The notes beneath the pieces are model-generated. The model was not told where the DNA came from and searched no databases. It saw only the letters and a program-made list of their open reading frames with translations. This document shows positions 1 through 8,399 of a stretch of DNA of 25,371 nt, one piece after another. The first letter of the stretch is position 1. Each line of letters begins with the position of its first letter. The DNA comes from Candidatus Elusimicrobium euhamitermitis (GTDB lineage Bacteria > Elusimicrobiota > Elusimicrobia > Elusimicrobiales > Elusimicrobiaceae). The stretch lies in contig JAIRUU010000108.1 of NCBI GenBank assembly GCA_031254225.1, positions 1 through 25,371 of the forward strand. The letters run 5' to 3'. A program made the position numbers and the translations under genes.

Positions 1-3000
1 CCGTCTGGGAGAACGTTACGTTGGAGGTGTCAAAAGTTACCGCGTTAGCCCCGCCGTTGTCAATTTTGCCGGCAAGCTGGTACACTGCGTTTGAGCCGAG
101 CGAGGTATCCGCGCCGAAATTCATGTCCGCGCCGGCCGCGCCCGCGGCGAACTTAATGTTAAGCGAGCCGTCCACGGTCGTCTGCGCCGCCGTGGTCTGG
201 TAGTGTTTCAAAATGCCGTTGTCGCCCAGCGTTGCGCCGTAATACAATCCGTTGCCGGTTACCTGCAATGTGCTCTCAGAAACATTATTCATTGCCGCGC
301 CGCCGCCGAACATTCTGCCCGCCGCAGTAACGATAGTCGTCCCCGCGGTCTGGTTGAACGCGCCGGTAAAGCCGGAGTTGTCGCCGTTAATAGTCAAAGT
401 GCCGGAACCGTCGCCGCTGACGTCGCTGTTGCCGGTGGCCGTTTTATTGATTGTGCCGTAAGTCCCGGCGTTGCCCGTAACCTGGTTTGCGCCAAAAGTA
501 ATATTTCCTGACGTGGAAAGCAGCAAAGCGCCGGCCGCGCCTATTGAAAAAACGCTTGTGCCCGCTATGCTTGAGCCGTCTGCCAGTTCAACGTCTCCGC
601 CGGTAATATTTGACGTGCCTCCGAAGAAAGCCGCCGTCGCTATCGTCTGTCCGGCGGTATTATTCAATTCACCCAGATATCCCGAACTGCCGCCGTTAAT
701 AATGAGCCTGCCCGCGCCGGATTTGTTTATAACGCCCGCCGCCGCGCCGGTAATGCCGCCACCGACAACGACGTCTCCCGCCGTTCCGTTTACATTTATT
801 GTACCCGTATTATAAATGTCGTTAGCCGCGCCGTTAGCTTCGTTATTGCTGAATGTAATGTTCCCGCTGCCGTCGCTGGTCATGTTAATAATGCCTGAGT
901 TATAAATAGCTCCGCCGTTGCCGCTTGAAATCAAACCGTTAAAACTGTTAGACGCGGCAATATTAACCGTTCCGCCGCTTACGTTATAAATTGCGCCGCC
1001 TTCCGAGGCATTTACCGCGCCGCTGCTGTTTTGGAACACGTTGCCGGCGTTAAGATACAGCGTTCCGCTGTTATAAATAGCTCCGCCGCCGGAACTGCCT
1101 GACTTATTAGAATCAAATGTTGAGCCGGAAATGTTTACGGTGCCAAGCTCGTTATAAATTACTCCGCCCGTGTTGCTGACCTGCAGATTTTCAAAGGTAT
1201 TATCCGTGATATTAACTACGGAAGCTGCGCCTGAATTATAAATTGCTCCGCCGCTTACCGCGTTAACCGTCGCGCCCGCCGGCAGGCCTGCCGCATTGTT
1301 AAATGTATCGCCGGACGAAGAGAGGGTGCCCTCGTTATAAATCGCGCCGCCGTACGAGCCCGCCGTATTGGAATCATAAACCGCGCCGGCGGAACTTACC
1401 GTACCCGCAGACGTATTAAAAATCGCGCCGCCGCTAGCGGCTGAGTTGCCGGTAAAATTCAGGGTCCCGCCTGTTGAATCAATATTCAAGACCTTATCGT
1501 TATAAACAGCCCCGCCGCTGTCGGAGGCAGTGTTAGAATCAAAAGACACTCCGCCGCTGATTGTAAGAGGCGCGGAGGCGGTATTATAAACCGCTCCGCC
1601 GTCAGCCGCGCTGTTGCCGCTGAAAGTAATGATATTACCCGTCTGGGAAATCATATCCAGCGCGCCTGCCGCGCCGCCGTTATAAATAGCGCCGCCGGCA
1701 GTTCCGGTATTGCCGCTGAAAATAATGTCGCCGTCAGTTGAATCCAGCGTTACGTTGCCGCTGCTCAAAATTACGCCGCCCAGGCCCGCGCTGCCGTTAT
1801 TTGTAAAACTTGTTCCGCCTAAAATATTTACCGTGCCGGTATTATAAATTACGCCGGCAAAACCGCCCGCAAGCAGCTGTTTGTTTGAATCAAAACTTGA
1901 GTTGGAAACAGTAATTATGCCGGCGGTGTCATTCTGGTATATAACGCCGCCGTAATAGCCGGAAGTGTTTGAATTAAACGCCGCGCCGTCAATAGTAATT
2001 TGTCCGCCGTCCTTGTTTTCTATGGCGCCGCCGGCAGTCTCCGCTTTGTTTGCGGCGAAAGTTCCGCCAGAAATGTTAACCTCTCCGCCGGCGTTCTCAA
2101 TAGCGCCGCCGTAATCCGCGGCGTTTGAACCCATGTCGGTATTCGTCAGGGTAACCGTTCCGGTGTCGGTATTATAAATGCCGCCGCCAGCTTCGTTCGC
2201 CGTGTTTCCGGCGCCGGTTGAACCGATGGTTGACCCGCTGACAATAAGAGTTGAATAATTGTAAACAGCGCCGCCGTTTGCCGCCGAGTTTGATGTAAAG
2301 CTTGTGTCGGTTATGCCGGCTGACAGGCCGGCGTTTACAATCGCGCCGCCCGACTGGCCCGCGGCGTTGGAGTCAAAGGAGGACGAGTCTACAGTAACCG
2401 CGCCTTCGTTATAAATCGCGCCGCCCCATTGGCCGGCTGAGTTGCCTGTAAAATCAGTGCCTGAAATATTTGCCGCGCTTGCGGACGTGCTGTTAAAAAC
2501 AGCGCCGCCGTACGCGTCGGCGTGGTTAGTATCAAAAACCGAAGAATACTCCGCCGCCGAGCCGGAACCGGTCTTGGTGCCGGAAATAGTCAATCTGTCG
2601 GCGTTGCTTATCGCGCCGCCTTCAAATAGCGTAGAGTTATTGCTGAAGGTTGTGTCCGTCGCGCTCAGCCGGCCGGCGGCATTGTCAATTGCCCCGCCGG
2701 AGCCTGCACCCGTCGCCGTGGAATTATTGATAACGGTATTAATGAAATTCGCCGTGGAATCGGCGTTATTAAGGACCAAGACCGCCCCGCTGCCGACAAT
2801 GGACGCGTTTTTTATGGTCAGGTCCCGCACGGTTAAATCCGTAAGACCGGAGATGTTAAATAACGAATGCCCGTCCGCGTCTATAACGCTGTCCGACGCG
2901 GTTGTATTTCTGCCCAGAACGGCGAAAGCGCCGGCGGCCGTAGGGTCAAGGTCAGCCGCTGCGACGTAATCCGGTATTACCGTCGCCGTGTCGCCGCCGT

Positions 3001-4978
3001 AAACGCCGAAGTCAAAATTTCTCGTTCCGCTCAGAATATTTTGCCCGTTCAAAGAATATCCGTCGGTAAAACCGGTAGCCGTCAAAGTTATGTCCGTGCC
3101 CGACGCGCCTATCAGATAAGTATAAAGCGACGAGTTTACCGTCCCGCTTACGGGGCCTGCAAAGGTCATGCCGCTTAAAACCGTCGCGCTGCGGGTAAAA
3201 TTCATGCCGTAGTCCGTCCTGTTAAGCACGGAAATATCGCCAATGCCTATGGTCTGGCCGGTTGTATTGTCCGTCAATTTGTCGGCGGAAAGGCCGTTCG
3301 CGCTCGTGTCAAAAGAAATATCAAAAGAGAGTTTGGAGTTGTTTGCCGTAGTCAGATTTGCAAACGTCGTAGACGTAATAGCGCCTGTTCTCAAATCAAG
3401 CGTAGTATTGTCAAGGCCGTATTGGTTGTTGTAAGTCGCGTTGTTGAGCTTTAGGGCGGAGTCTCTGAAAATAACGCGGCCTAAATTTGTTTTTGAAAAA
3501 TCACCGTCCGCGTTCAAAATATAATTCGCGGCGACTGTGGGCAGACCGGTGTTTTCGTTGTAATCCGCGCCGAAAATGACATTTGTGGGGTTTAAGAAAA
3601 CAACGCTTGCGGAATTAGTGTTAGTGAGAGACGCGGTAATCGCGGTTGAGGTGCCGGCAAGATACGCCAGCGCGCCGGTTAAAGAAAACGTTCCTTTTGC
3701 TTTGGAAACGTTTGAGAGCGACCCGTCCGTCAGCACAATCTGCTCCTCGCCGCCCTGTATCATTATGCTGTCCGCGCCCGGCGTGCCGAACATTGTGCCC
3801 GACGTCGTAAACTTTGTCGCGCCGCCGGTCTGTAAAAATCTGTCCGTATAATTTGAGTTGTCGCCGGCAAGTATCAGAGTATTGCCGCCGTCTTTGTTAA
3901 CATAGTCGTCGCCCGCGTAGTAATCGGCAATGCCGCCGTTGAAGCGCACCCAGCCGCTGTCTCCGTTAATGCGGAGGTGTCCCATGTATATCAATATGTC
4001 GCGCGCGCCGCCGTTATAAGAATTGCCGTCAAAAAGTATGGTGCCGTTGTTGGTCGTAGTCAGCACAAGACCGTCGGCAGCCGGGTTTTCGCTGTCAATA
4101 AATACCGCGCCGCCCTGCAGAAGCGGGTTCGCCGCGTTTGTAGATTTATTGCCTGAAAAAATTACCGCGCCGTTGTCCGCCGTAATTACGGCTTTTGTGC
4201 CGAAAGTGTTAAGCGCCCCGCCGCCGTATGCGTTGTTATCGGTATTGTTCAGGAAAGAGACGGTTCCGCCGTCGGACGCCGCGATATTAATAGTATTTGC
4301 CGTGCTGTAATAACCGTATATTGCGCCGCCGCGGCCGGCAGCGGCGGTATTGCCGGAAAATAAGACCTGCGAACCGGCGCCGCTAGCCTTAATGTTAACA
4401 TTGCCTCCGTCGGCCAATATTGCTCCGCCGCCGTAGCCGCCGTCGCTTGAAGTGTTGTTTAAGAAAGAGACGGTTCCGCCGCCCAAAGCGTTAATATTTA
4501 ATGTCGCTCCGCCCTGGCCGCGTATCGCGCCGGCGTACATGGCGTAACCGTTTGAAAATACGGCGTTATTATTAATGGTCAGATTTGCGGCGGTCCCCTC
4601 CATGTTGATAAGCCCGCCGTACGTGTGCGACGAGGCGGCGCCCGGGCCCGTCAGGTTTATATTTTGCAAAATATTGCCGCCGGCGCGGAAATCAAATTTG
4701 TCGGAGTCGCCGGAGCCGAAAATAATTGTCCAGATTGAGCCGCTTGGCCGGCTTTGTATAGTTACCGCTTTGTTTATTGTGCTGAAGACGGTAGCGCCGG
4801 GCACGGTAAAACCGTAGATAATGTTGATGTCCGGATCAGACGCTGCGGCGTTAGCGTTTGTAATAGCCGTCTGAAGCGAGGCGGAGTCAGAAACGTCGCT
4901 GGCGTAAACCGCCTGAGAGAAAATATAGAGCGCCGCCAAAGCGAACGCCGAAATAATACCCTTTTTAAAATAAGCCAT
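1..4978 (-). CDS. Giant Pmp-like GGAIYN-repeat autotransporter/adhesin, C-terminus outside window
   Basis: Reading the minus strand from ATG at 4978-4976, I found no stop down to base 2, giving at least 1659 residues with the C-terminus beyond the left edge. An SD-like AGGGGA precedes the start. The N-terminus is a clear signal peptide (MAYFKKG, hydrophobic core, AVYA before SDVSD). Residues about 140-370 carry a first cluster of GGAI/GGAV repeats. Residues about 370-690 are a linking stretch. Residues about 690-1360 carry roughly twenty GGA(I/V)YN-type turns alternating with F-x-x-N segments, typical of right-handed beta-helix proteins such as chlamydial Pmp. Residues from about 1400 contain two repeats of the form GxGxLxINGxxSGxxGxxxxxxG, resembling autotransporter passenger (PATR) repeats. 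A beta-barrel would therefore be expected further left, outside the window. Likely role: surface-exposed adhesin. The family assignment is inferred from motifs only; the substrate is unknown. Confidence 0.85.
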   Translation of the reverse strand, partial: MAYFKKGIISAFALAALYIFSQAVYASDVSDSASLQTAITNANAAASDPDINIIYGFTVPGATVFSTINKAVTIQSRPSGSIWTIIFGSGDSDKFDFRAGGNILQNINLTGPGAASSHTYGGLINMEGTAANLTINNNAVFSNGYAMYAGAIRGQGGATLNINALGGGTVSFLNNTSSDGGYGGGAILADGGNVNIKASGAGSQVLFSGNTAAAGRGGAIYGYYSTANTINIAASDGGTVSFLNNTDNNAYGGGALNTFGTKAVITADNGAVIFSGNKSTNAANPLLQGGAVFIDSENPAADGLVLTTTNNGTILFDGNSYNGGARDILIYMGHLRINGDSGWVRFNGGIADYYAGDDYVNKDGGNTLILAGDNSNYTDRFLQTGGATKFTTSGTMFGTPGADSIMIQGGEEQIVLTDGSLSNVSKAKGTFSLTGALAYLAGTSTAITASLTNTNSASVVFLNPTNVIFGADYNENTGLPTVAANYILNADGDFSKTNLGRVIFRDSALKLNNATYNNQYGLDNTTLDLRTGAITSTTFANLTTANNSKLSFDISFDTSANGLSADKLTDNTTGQTIGIGDISVLNRTDYGMNFTRSATVLSGMTFAGPVSGTVNSSLYTYLIGASGTDITLTATGFTDGYSLNGQNILSGTRNFDFGVYGGDTATVIPDYVAAADLDPTAAGAFAVLGRNTTASDSVIDADGHSLFNISGLTDLTVRDLTIKNASIVGSGAVLVLNNADSTANFINTVINNSTATGAGSGGAIDNAAGRLSATDTTFSNNSTLFEGGAISNADRLTISGTKTGSGSAAEYSSVFDTNHADAYGGAVFNSTSASAANISGTDFTGNSAGQWGGAIYNEGAVTVDSSSFDSNAAGQSGGAIVNAGLSAGITDTSFTSNSAANGGAVYNYSTLIVSGSTIGSTGAGNTANEAGGGIYNTDTGTVTLTNTDMGSNAADYGGAIENAGGEVNISGGTFAANKAETAGGAIENKDGGQITIDGAAFNSNTSGYYGGVIYQNDTAGIITVSNSSFDSNKQLLAGGFAGVIYNTGTVNILGGTSFTNNGSAGLGGVILSSGNVTLDSTDGDIIFSGNTGTAGGAIYNGGAAGALDMISQTGNIITFSGNSAADGGAVYNTASAPLTISGGVSFDSNTASDSGGAVYNDKVLNIDSTGGTLNFTGNSAASGGAIFNTSAGTVSSAGAVYDSNTAGSYGGAIYNEGTLSSSGDTFNNAAGLPAGATVNAVSGGAIYNSGAASVVNITDNTFENLQVSNTGGVIYNELGTVNISGSTFDSNKSGSSGGGAIYNSGTLYLNAGNVFQNSSGAVNASEGGAIYNVSGGTVNIAASNSFNGLISSGNGGAIYNSGIINMTSDGSGNITFSNNEANGAANDIYNTGTINVNGTAGDVVVGGGITGAAAGVINKSGAGRLIINGGSSGYLGELNNTAGQTIATAAFFGGTSNITGGDVELADGSSIAGTSVFSIGAAGALLLSTSGNITFGANQVTGNAGTYGTINKTATGNSDVSGDGSGTLTINGDNSGFTGAFNQTAGTTIVTAAGRMFGGGAAMNNVSESTLQVTGNGLYYGATLGDNGILKHYQTTAAQTTVDGSLNIKFAAGAAGADMNFGADTSLGSNAVYQLAGKIDNGGANAVTFDTSNVTFSQT
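880..2720 (-). repeat. Array of degenerate GGAIYN-coding repeats inside the adhesin
   Basis: About twenty degenerate units encode GGAIYN, GGAVYN, GGAIEN, GGVIYN and similar, spaced about 20-35 codons apart. At DNA level the word gttataaatagctccgccg is exact at 899-917 and at 1070-1088, 171 bases (57 codons) apart. A one-base variant occurs at 1679-1697. Because the spacing is a multiple of three, recombination or slippage between copies would lengthen or shorten the protein without breaking its frame. Confidence 0.8.
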
Positions 4979-5034
4979 TTGTGTGTTCCCCTATTAATAA
5001 GTAAATGTATATATTTTTATAAAAATATTTAAAA

Positions 5035-5046
5035 CGTCAACGACAA
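5035..5046 (-). promoter_or_regulatory. Possible -35 elements for the giant adhesin gene
   Basis: On the minus strand TTGTCG (5046-5041) and TTGACG (5040-5035) lie back to back, about 60 bases upstream of the adhesin start, in a very AT-rich spacer. No -10 hexamer sits at an ideal 17-base distance, although several TATA-like words follow. The promoter is therefore only suggested. Confidence 0.3.
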
Positions 5047-5101
5047 TTTATTATATTACACTCATTATTTGCATGTATATATGCATGAATAACTACCCTA
5101 A

Positions 5102-5113
5102 ATAACTGGTTAT
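5102..5113. promoter_or_regulatory. Small dyad in the divergent adhesin/permease spacer
   Basis: ATAACTGGTTAT is a perfect 5+2+5 inverted repeat lying between two divergent genes, and a partial direct copy (ATAACTA) lies just upstream. A second dyad, GCAT-N6-ATGC, lies at about 5080-5093. Either could be an operator, but no regulator gene is adjacent and such words also arise by chance in AT-rich DNA. Confidence 0.3.
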
Positions 5114-5169
5114 CAGTAGGCGGAAATAAACAATATTTAAAAATTTTTTTTTAATAATCCCGCGATATT

Positions 5170-5178
5170 TGTTACAAT
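5170..5178 (+). promoter_or_regulatory. Extended -10 promoter of the amino-acid permease
   Basis: TGTTACAAT (TG-n-TACAAT) is an extended -10 element. It predicts a transcript start near 5185 and a very short leader before the ATG at 5199. No good -35 hexamer is visible, which is typical of extended -10 promoters. Confidence 0.45.
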
Positions 5179-5198
5179 GTATTAATAGGCTAATACAT

Positions 5199-6650
5199 AT
5201 GATAAAAAAATTGTTCAGAAGAAAACCGGTTGACCTTATTCTAACCGAATCGCTGGAAACGGAAAACGGGCTTAAACGTTCACTTTCCCTGACTCATTTG
5301 ACGGCTTTGGGCATAGGCGCGATTATCGGTACGGGCATTTTTGTGCTGACGGGCACCGCGGCCGCAAATTACGCCGGACCGGCGCTTACGATTTCTTTTG
5401 TAATCTCGGCTTTCGGCTGCGCCATGGCTGGGCTTTGCTACGCGGAATTTGCGTCCATGCTTCCCGTGGCCGGCAGCGCTTACGCTTACAGTTATTCAAC
5501 GCTCGGGGAATTTATAGCGTGGTTTATCGGGTGGGATTTGGTGCTTGAATATTTGTTCGCGGCGGGCACGGTCTCCGTCGGCTGGTCTGGTTACGTGGTC
5601 AGTTTTATTGACTCCGTCGGCATTCATATTCCGGCGACTTTGGCCGGCGCGCCTTTTAACCATATTAACGGGCACTGGATGCTCAGCGGCTGCATTATAA
5701 ACCTGCCGGCCGTTTTTATCGTGGCTGTTGTAACCGCGCTTTTGGTGCGCGGCACAAAACAGTCCGCCGTCTTAAACAACATTATAGTCTTCATAAAAAT
5801 TACGGTTATTATTTTGTTCATCGGCTTCGGGCTGTCTCATATAAATATGCAAAACTGGGTGCCTTATATCCCGCAAAATACGGGTACGTTCGGCGAGTTC
5901 GGACTGTCCGGCATTTTGAGGGGCGCGGGCGTTATATTTTTCGCTTACATTGGTTTTGACGCCGTGTCCACCGTCGCGCAGGAGGCCAAAAATCCGCAGC
6001 GGGACATGCCGCGCGCTATTATGTTTTCGTTAGTCATCTGCACGGTTTTATATGTTTTGGTCACTGCGGTTATGACGGGCATTGTCCGTTATACGGAGCT
6101 TGCGGTTCCGGCGCCGATAGCGGTGGCTATTGACAGAACGGGGGCTTCATGGCTCAGCCCTTTTATTAAACTGGGCGCGATAGCGGGCTTAACCACCGTC
6201 GTGCTGGTCATGGCGATGGGGCAGGCGCGCATTTTCTTTTCAATGTCAAAGGACGGCCTGCTGCCTAAATTTTTGTCTAAGGTCAGTTCCACCCGCAAGA
6301 CGCCGGTTAACGCGACTATGGTAACGGGCGTTGCAGCCGCGCTGGTCGCCGGTCTGCTGCCCATTAACGTGCTCGGCGAACTGGTTTCAATAGGCACGCT
6401 GGCCGCGTTTGTCATCGTCTGTATTTCCGTATTGGTTTTGCGTAAAACCCACCCCGCTATCAAACGGCCTTTTAAAACGCCGCTTGTGCCGCTTGTTCCG
6501 ATACTCGGCACGCTGGTTTGCGCCGCGCAAATGGCCGCGCTGCCCATGGACACGTGGATAAGGCTCGTCGTCTGGATGATAATAGGTTTTGTAATTTATT
6601 TCAGCTACGGCAGAAAACACAGCAAACTCTATCTTGCCGAAATCAAATAA
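5199..6650 (+). CDS. APC-superfamily amino-acid permease (cationic amino-acid transporter type)
   Basis: An inner-membrane amino-acid transporter of 483 residues. The N-terminus has a positive patch (KKLFRRK) followed by the APC signature LGIGAIIGTGIFVLTG in the first membrane helix, then AGPALTISF and an E-F-A-S-M-L-P-V-A-G-S-A-Y stretch. About twelve hydrophobic helices fill the rest. FFAYIGFDAVSTVAQEAKNPQRDMPRAI is the usual conserved middle segment of the CAT/YfnA-like subgroup. An upstream TTG at 5169 would add ten residues, but it overlaps the likely -10 element, so ATG 5199 is preferred. The gene stands alone between a divergent promoter region and its own terminator. The closest relatives carry cationic or broad-range amino acids; the arginine operon nearby makes a link tempting, but substrate cannot be read from sequence. 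Confidence 0.9.
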   Translation: MIKKLFRRKPVDLILTESLETENGLKRSLSLTHLTALGIGAIIGTGIFVLTGTAAANYAGPALTISFVISAFGCAMAGLCYAEFASMLPVAGSAYAYSYSTLGEFIAWFIGWDLVLEYLFAAGTVSVGWSGYVVSFIDSVGIHIPATLAGAPFNHINGHWMLSGCIINLPAVFIVAVVTALLVRGTKQSAVLNNIIVFIKITVIILFIGFGLSHINMQNWVPYIPQNTGTFGEFGLSGILRGAGVIFFAYIGFDAVSTVAQEAKNPQRDMPRAIMFSLVICTVLYVLVTAVMTGIVRYTELAVPAPIAVAIDRTGASWLSPFIKLGAIAGLTTVVLVMAMGQARIFFSMSKDGLLPKFLSKVSSTRKTPVNATMVTGVAAALVAGLLPINVLGELVSIGTLAAFVIVCISVLVLRKTHPAIKRPFKTPLVPLVPILGTLVCAAQMAALPMDTWIRLVVWMIIGFVIYFSYGRKHSKLYLAEIK

Positions 6651-6680
6651 TTATAATCTGTATTCCCGCGTAATATCTCC

Positions 6681-6712
6681 AAAAAATCCCCGCCGTTAGG
6701 CGGGGATTTTTT
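6681..6712. terminator. Bidirectional intrinsic terminator between permease and kinase
   Basis: A 14-bp inverted repeat, AAAAAATCCCCGCC / GGCGGGGATTTTTT, with a GTTA loop gives a GC-rich stem flanked by A-tract and T-tract. It can end the permease transcript on plus and the kinase transcript on minus, whose stop codon at 6711-6713 touches it. Confidence 0.9.
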
Positions 6713-7205
6713 ATTTTATTTCCAAAGTTATATCGCAGCGTTTTTGGGGGGCGTAACGGCGGAAATATTTTTCTTCTTCCGGAATCCAGATTTTTTTAAA
6801 CGCTTGCAGACTTTTTTCCCCGCCGCGCGCGAGTATGCGCTTTTTTTGTACGGAGGGGGAAATGTCAACAAAAATTTTTTGGTTGTAATATTTGGCTAGT
6901 TTGGGGTGCAAACTGTAGCAGCCTTCCGCGATAATCAAATCTTCTGGTTTTATTTTTATTTCCTTTTTATATTTGCCGCGGCCGCAGTCATAAGGTTTAT
7001 AAGCTGCGTATTTACCGTCGGACAAATTTTGTAAAACTTTTTTAAGCCCGTCCAAATCAATATGTCCCGCAATTTTTTTTGAGCGTTTTTGCGGCGGCAG
7101 AAAAAAGTCGTCGGTATGTATTATCCGCGCCGCAGCGCATGCGGCAAAAAATTTTGCCAAAGTTGTTTTTCCCGCCGCTGCGCGGCCGTCTATGGCCAGA
7201 ATCAT
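6711..7205 (-). CDS. Uridine kinase-like P-loop kinase
   Basis: A 164-residue cytoplasmic P-loop kinase. Residues 7-15 give the Walker A motif GRAAAGKTT, and HTDDFFLPP follows at about residue 30, matching the DD-F/Y region of the uridine kinase/phosphoribulokinase family. IIAEGCYSLHP near residue 92 corresponds to the family's IxEG segment. A late R-x-x-AR-x-G-x-K segment could be the lid. It is shorter than Udk (about 210 residues), so the phosphoryl acceptor is uncertain. Its ATG overlaps the TGA of the upstream DUF362 gene by four bases (ATGA) and no clear Shine-Dalgarno is visible, so translation is probably coupled. The shared transcript suggests a linked function, but none is established here. 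Confidence 0.75.
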   Translation of the reverse strand: MILAIDGRAAAGKTTLAKFFAACAAARIIHTDDFFLPPQKRSKKIAGHIDLDGLKKVLQNLSDGKYAAYKPYDCGRGKYKKEIKIKPEDLIIAEGCYSLHPKLAKYYNQKIFVDISPSVQKKRILARGGEKSLQAFKKIWIPEEEKYFRRYAPQKRCDITLEIK

Positions 7206-8314
7206 TTTATGGTGATTAATTCATACTGCTGTGAACCGAGGCCCAGTTTCTCGGCGTGCTTAGCGCAGGTGCGCCAGTCGGTAGCTTCGGATAAATCTTT
7301 AAAATAATCGTCGTGCGTGTGTCCTTTGTCCGCCAGCATGCTGCCCGGATAAACGGGCTGTTTGTTGACGGCGTCCGCGCAGGCGCAGTCTATGGCAACC
7401 GGATCGTACGACGCGAACATTCCGACGTTGGGCACTATAGGAATGTCGTTCTCGGCGTGGCAGTCGCAGTTGGGCGAAATATCTATGGCGAGAGATATAT
7501 GAAAACTCGGTCTGCCTTCCAGCACGGCAATAGCGTATTCCGCTATTTTTTTATTCATGATATCAAGGCTCTCGTTAAAGAGCGGAGTAACCGCGTCCGT
7601 CGGGCACGCGCCTATGCACATGCCGCAGCCCGTGCATTTTTTGTGGTTTATTTTTGCTTTGCCGTTTTTAATTTCCGGCGCGCCGACCTGGCAGGCCCTG
7701 TAACACGCGCCGCAGCCAATGCAGCTCTCCGTCTCAACGCTGGGTTTGCCCGCGCTGTGCATTTCCATTTTTCCCGCGCGGCTGCCGCAGCCCATGCCGA
7801 TGTTTTTTAATGCGCCGCCCATGCCCGCGAATTCATGTCCTTTAAAATGGTTGAGAGAAATTATAATGTCCGCGTCCATTACCGCGCGGCCTATTTTCGC
7901 GCGTTTGACGTATTGTCCGTTTTTTACCGGAACATAAGACTCGTCGGTTCCTTTAAGACCGTCGGCGATAATTACCTGGCAGCCGGTTGTCAGCGGCGTA
8001 AAACCGTTATAAGCTGCGGACTCAAGGTGTTCCAGCGCGTTCTTTCTTCCGCCGGCGTAAAGAGTGTTAGCGTCGGTAAGAAACGGTTTGCCGCCCAGTT
8101 TTTTTACCAAATCCGCGACGGCGGTCGCGTAATTGGGGCGCAGGAAAGCCAAATTGCCAGGCTCCCCGAAATGTAATTTTATAGCGACGAATTTATTTTT
8201 AAAATCAATCTGTTCAATGCCCGAGGCTTTTATAAAACGGGTTAATTTTTTTGGCAGTCCCTCGCCCAGTTTGGCGCGCATGTCGGTAAAATATACTTTT
8301 GATTTCATTGGCAT
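7202..8314 (-). CDS. DUF362 protein with two [4Fe-4S] ferredoxin motifs
   Basis: A 370-residue cytoplasmic protein. Residues about 1-190 match the DUF362 fold: VAIKLHFGEPGN, GGKPFLTDANTLY, DADIIISLNHFKGHEFAGMGGALKNIGMGC. About residues 195-245 hold two CxxCxxCxxxC motifs, CIGCGACYRAC and CTGCGMCIGACP, expected to bind two 4Fe-4S clusters. The C-terminal part returns to DUF362 motifs (PNVGMFASYDPVAIDCACADAVN). DUF362-ferredoxin proteins have no firmly assigned general reaction, so an electron-transfer or redox role is only inferred. The start at 8314 has AGGAGA at good spacing; an ATG two codons later (8308) is less likely. It is the first gene of a two-gene unit with the downstream kinase. 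Confidence 0.85.
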   Translation of the reverse strand: MPMKSKVYFTDMRAKLGEGLPKKLTRFIKASGIEQIDFKNKFVAIKLHFGEPGNLAFLRPNYATAVADLVKKLGGKPFLTDANTLYAGGRKNALEHLESAAYNGFTPLTTGCQVIIADGLKGTDESYVPVKNGQYVKRAKIGRAVMDADIIISLNHFKGHEFAGMGGALKNIGMGCGSRAGKMEMHSAGKPSVETESCIGCGACYRACQVGAPEIKNGKAKINHKKCTGCGMCIGACPTDAVTPLFNESLDIMNKKIAEYAIAVLEGRPSFHISLAIDISPNCDCHAENDIPIVPNVGMFASYDPVAIDCACADAVNKQPVYPGSMLADKGHTHDDYFKDLSEATDWRTCAKHAEKLGLGSQQYELITIK

Positions 8315-8339
8315 AAAATTCTCCTGTTCTTCTTCTATT

Positions 8340-8369
8340 ATTATATGTTTTTAAAAAAACTTTTTACAA
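8340..8369 (-). promoter_or_regulatory. Promoter of the DUF362-kinase unit
   Basis: On the minus strand -35 TTGTAA (8369-8364) and -10 TATAAT (8345-8340) are separated by 18 bases. The transcript would start about 20 bases before the DUF362 ATG. Its -35 lies on the same bases as the -35 of the arg promoter on the other strand. Confidence 0.6.
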
Positions 8370-8392
8370 TTTATTTTAAAAAATAGTATAAT
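8363..8392 (+). promoter_or_regulatory. Promoter of the arginine operon
   Basis: -35 TTTACA (8363-8368), an 18-base spacer and a perfect -10 TATAAT (8387-8392) predict a transcript start near 8399. That leaves an untranslated leader of about 100 nt before the argC start codon. No convincing ArgR box (ATTCA-type 18-base palindrome) was seen next to it. Confidence 0.7.
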
Positions 8393-8399
8393 TTTTTTA

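Noticed and set aside
880..2720. Regularly spaced repeats considered as a CRISPR array
   Set aside because: Repeats are degenerate, variable in spacing and code in frame for GGAIYN turns, and no cas genes are present.
21..5032. Many plus-strand open frames of 60-175 codons across the left 5 kb
   Set aside because: All lie opposite the single long minus-strand frame, are rich in Pro/Ala/Val as expected for its antisense, and lack ribosome sites and domains.
5169..5198. Upstream TTG start for the permease (ten extra residues)
   Set aside because: It overlaps the extended -10 element, and the ATG at 5199 is followed by the usual basic N-terminus.
6089..6620. Minus-strand frames inside the permease gene
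   Set aside because: They are antisense shadows of a well-conserved transporter, with no domains or ribosome sites.
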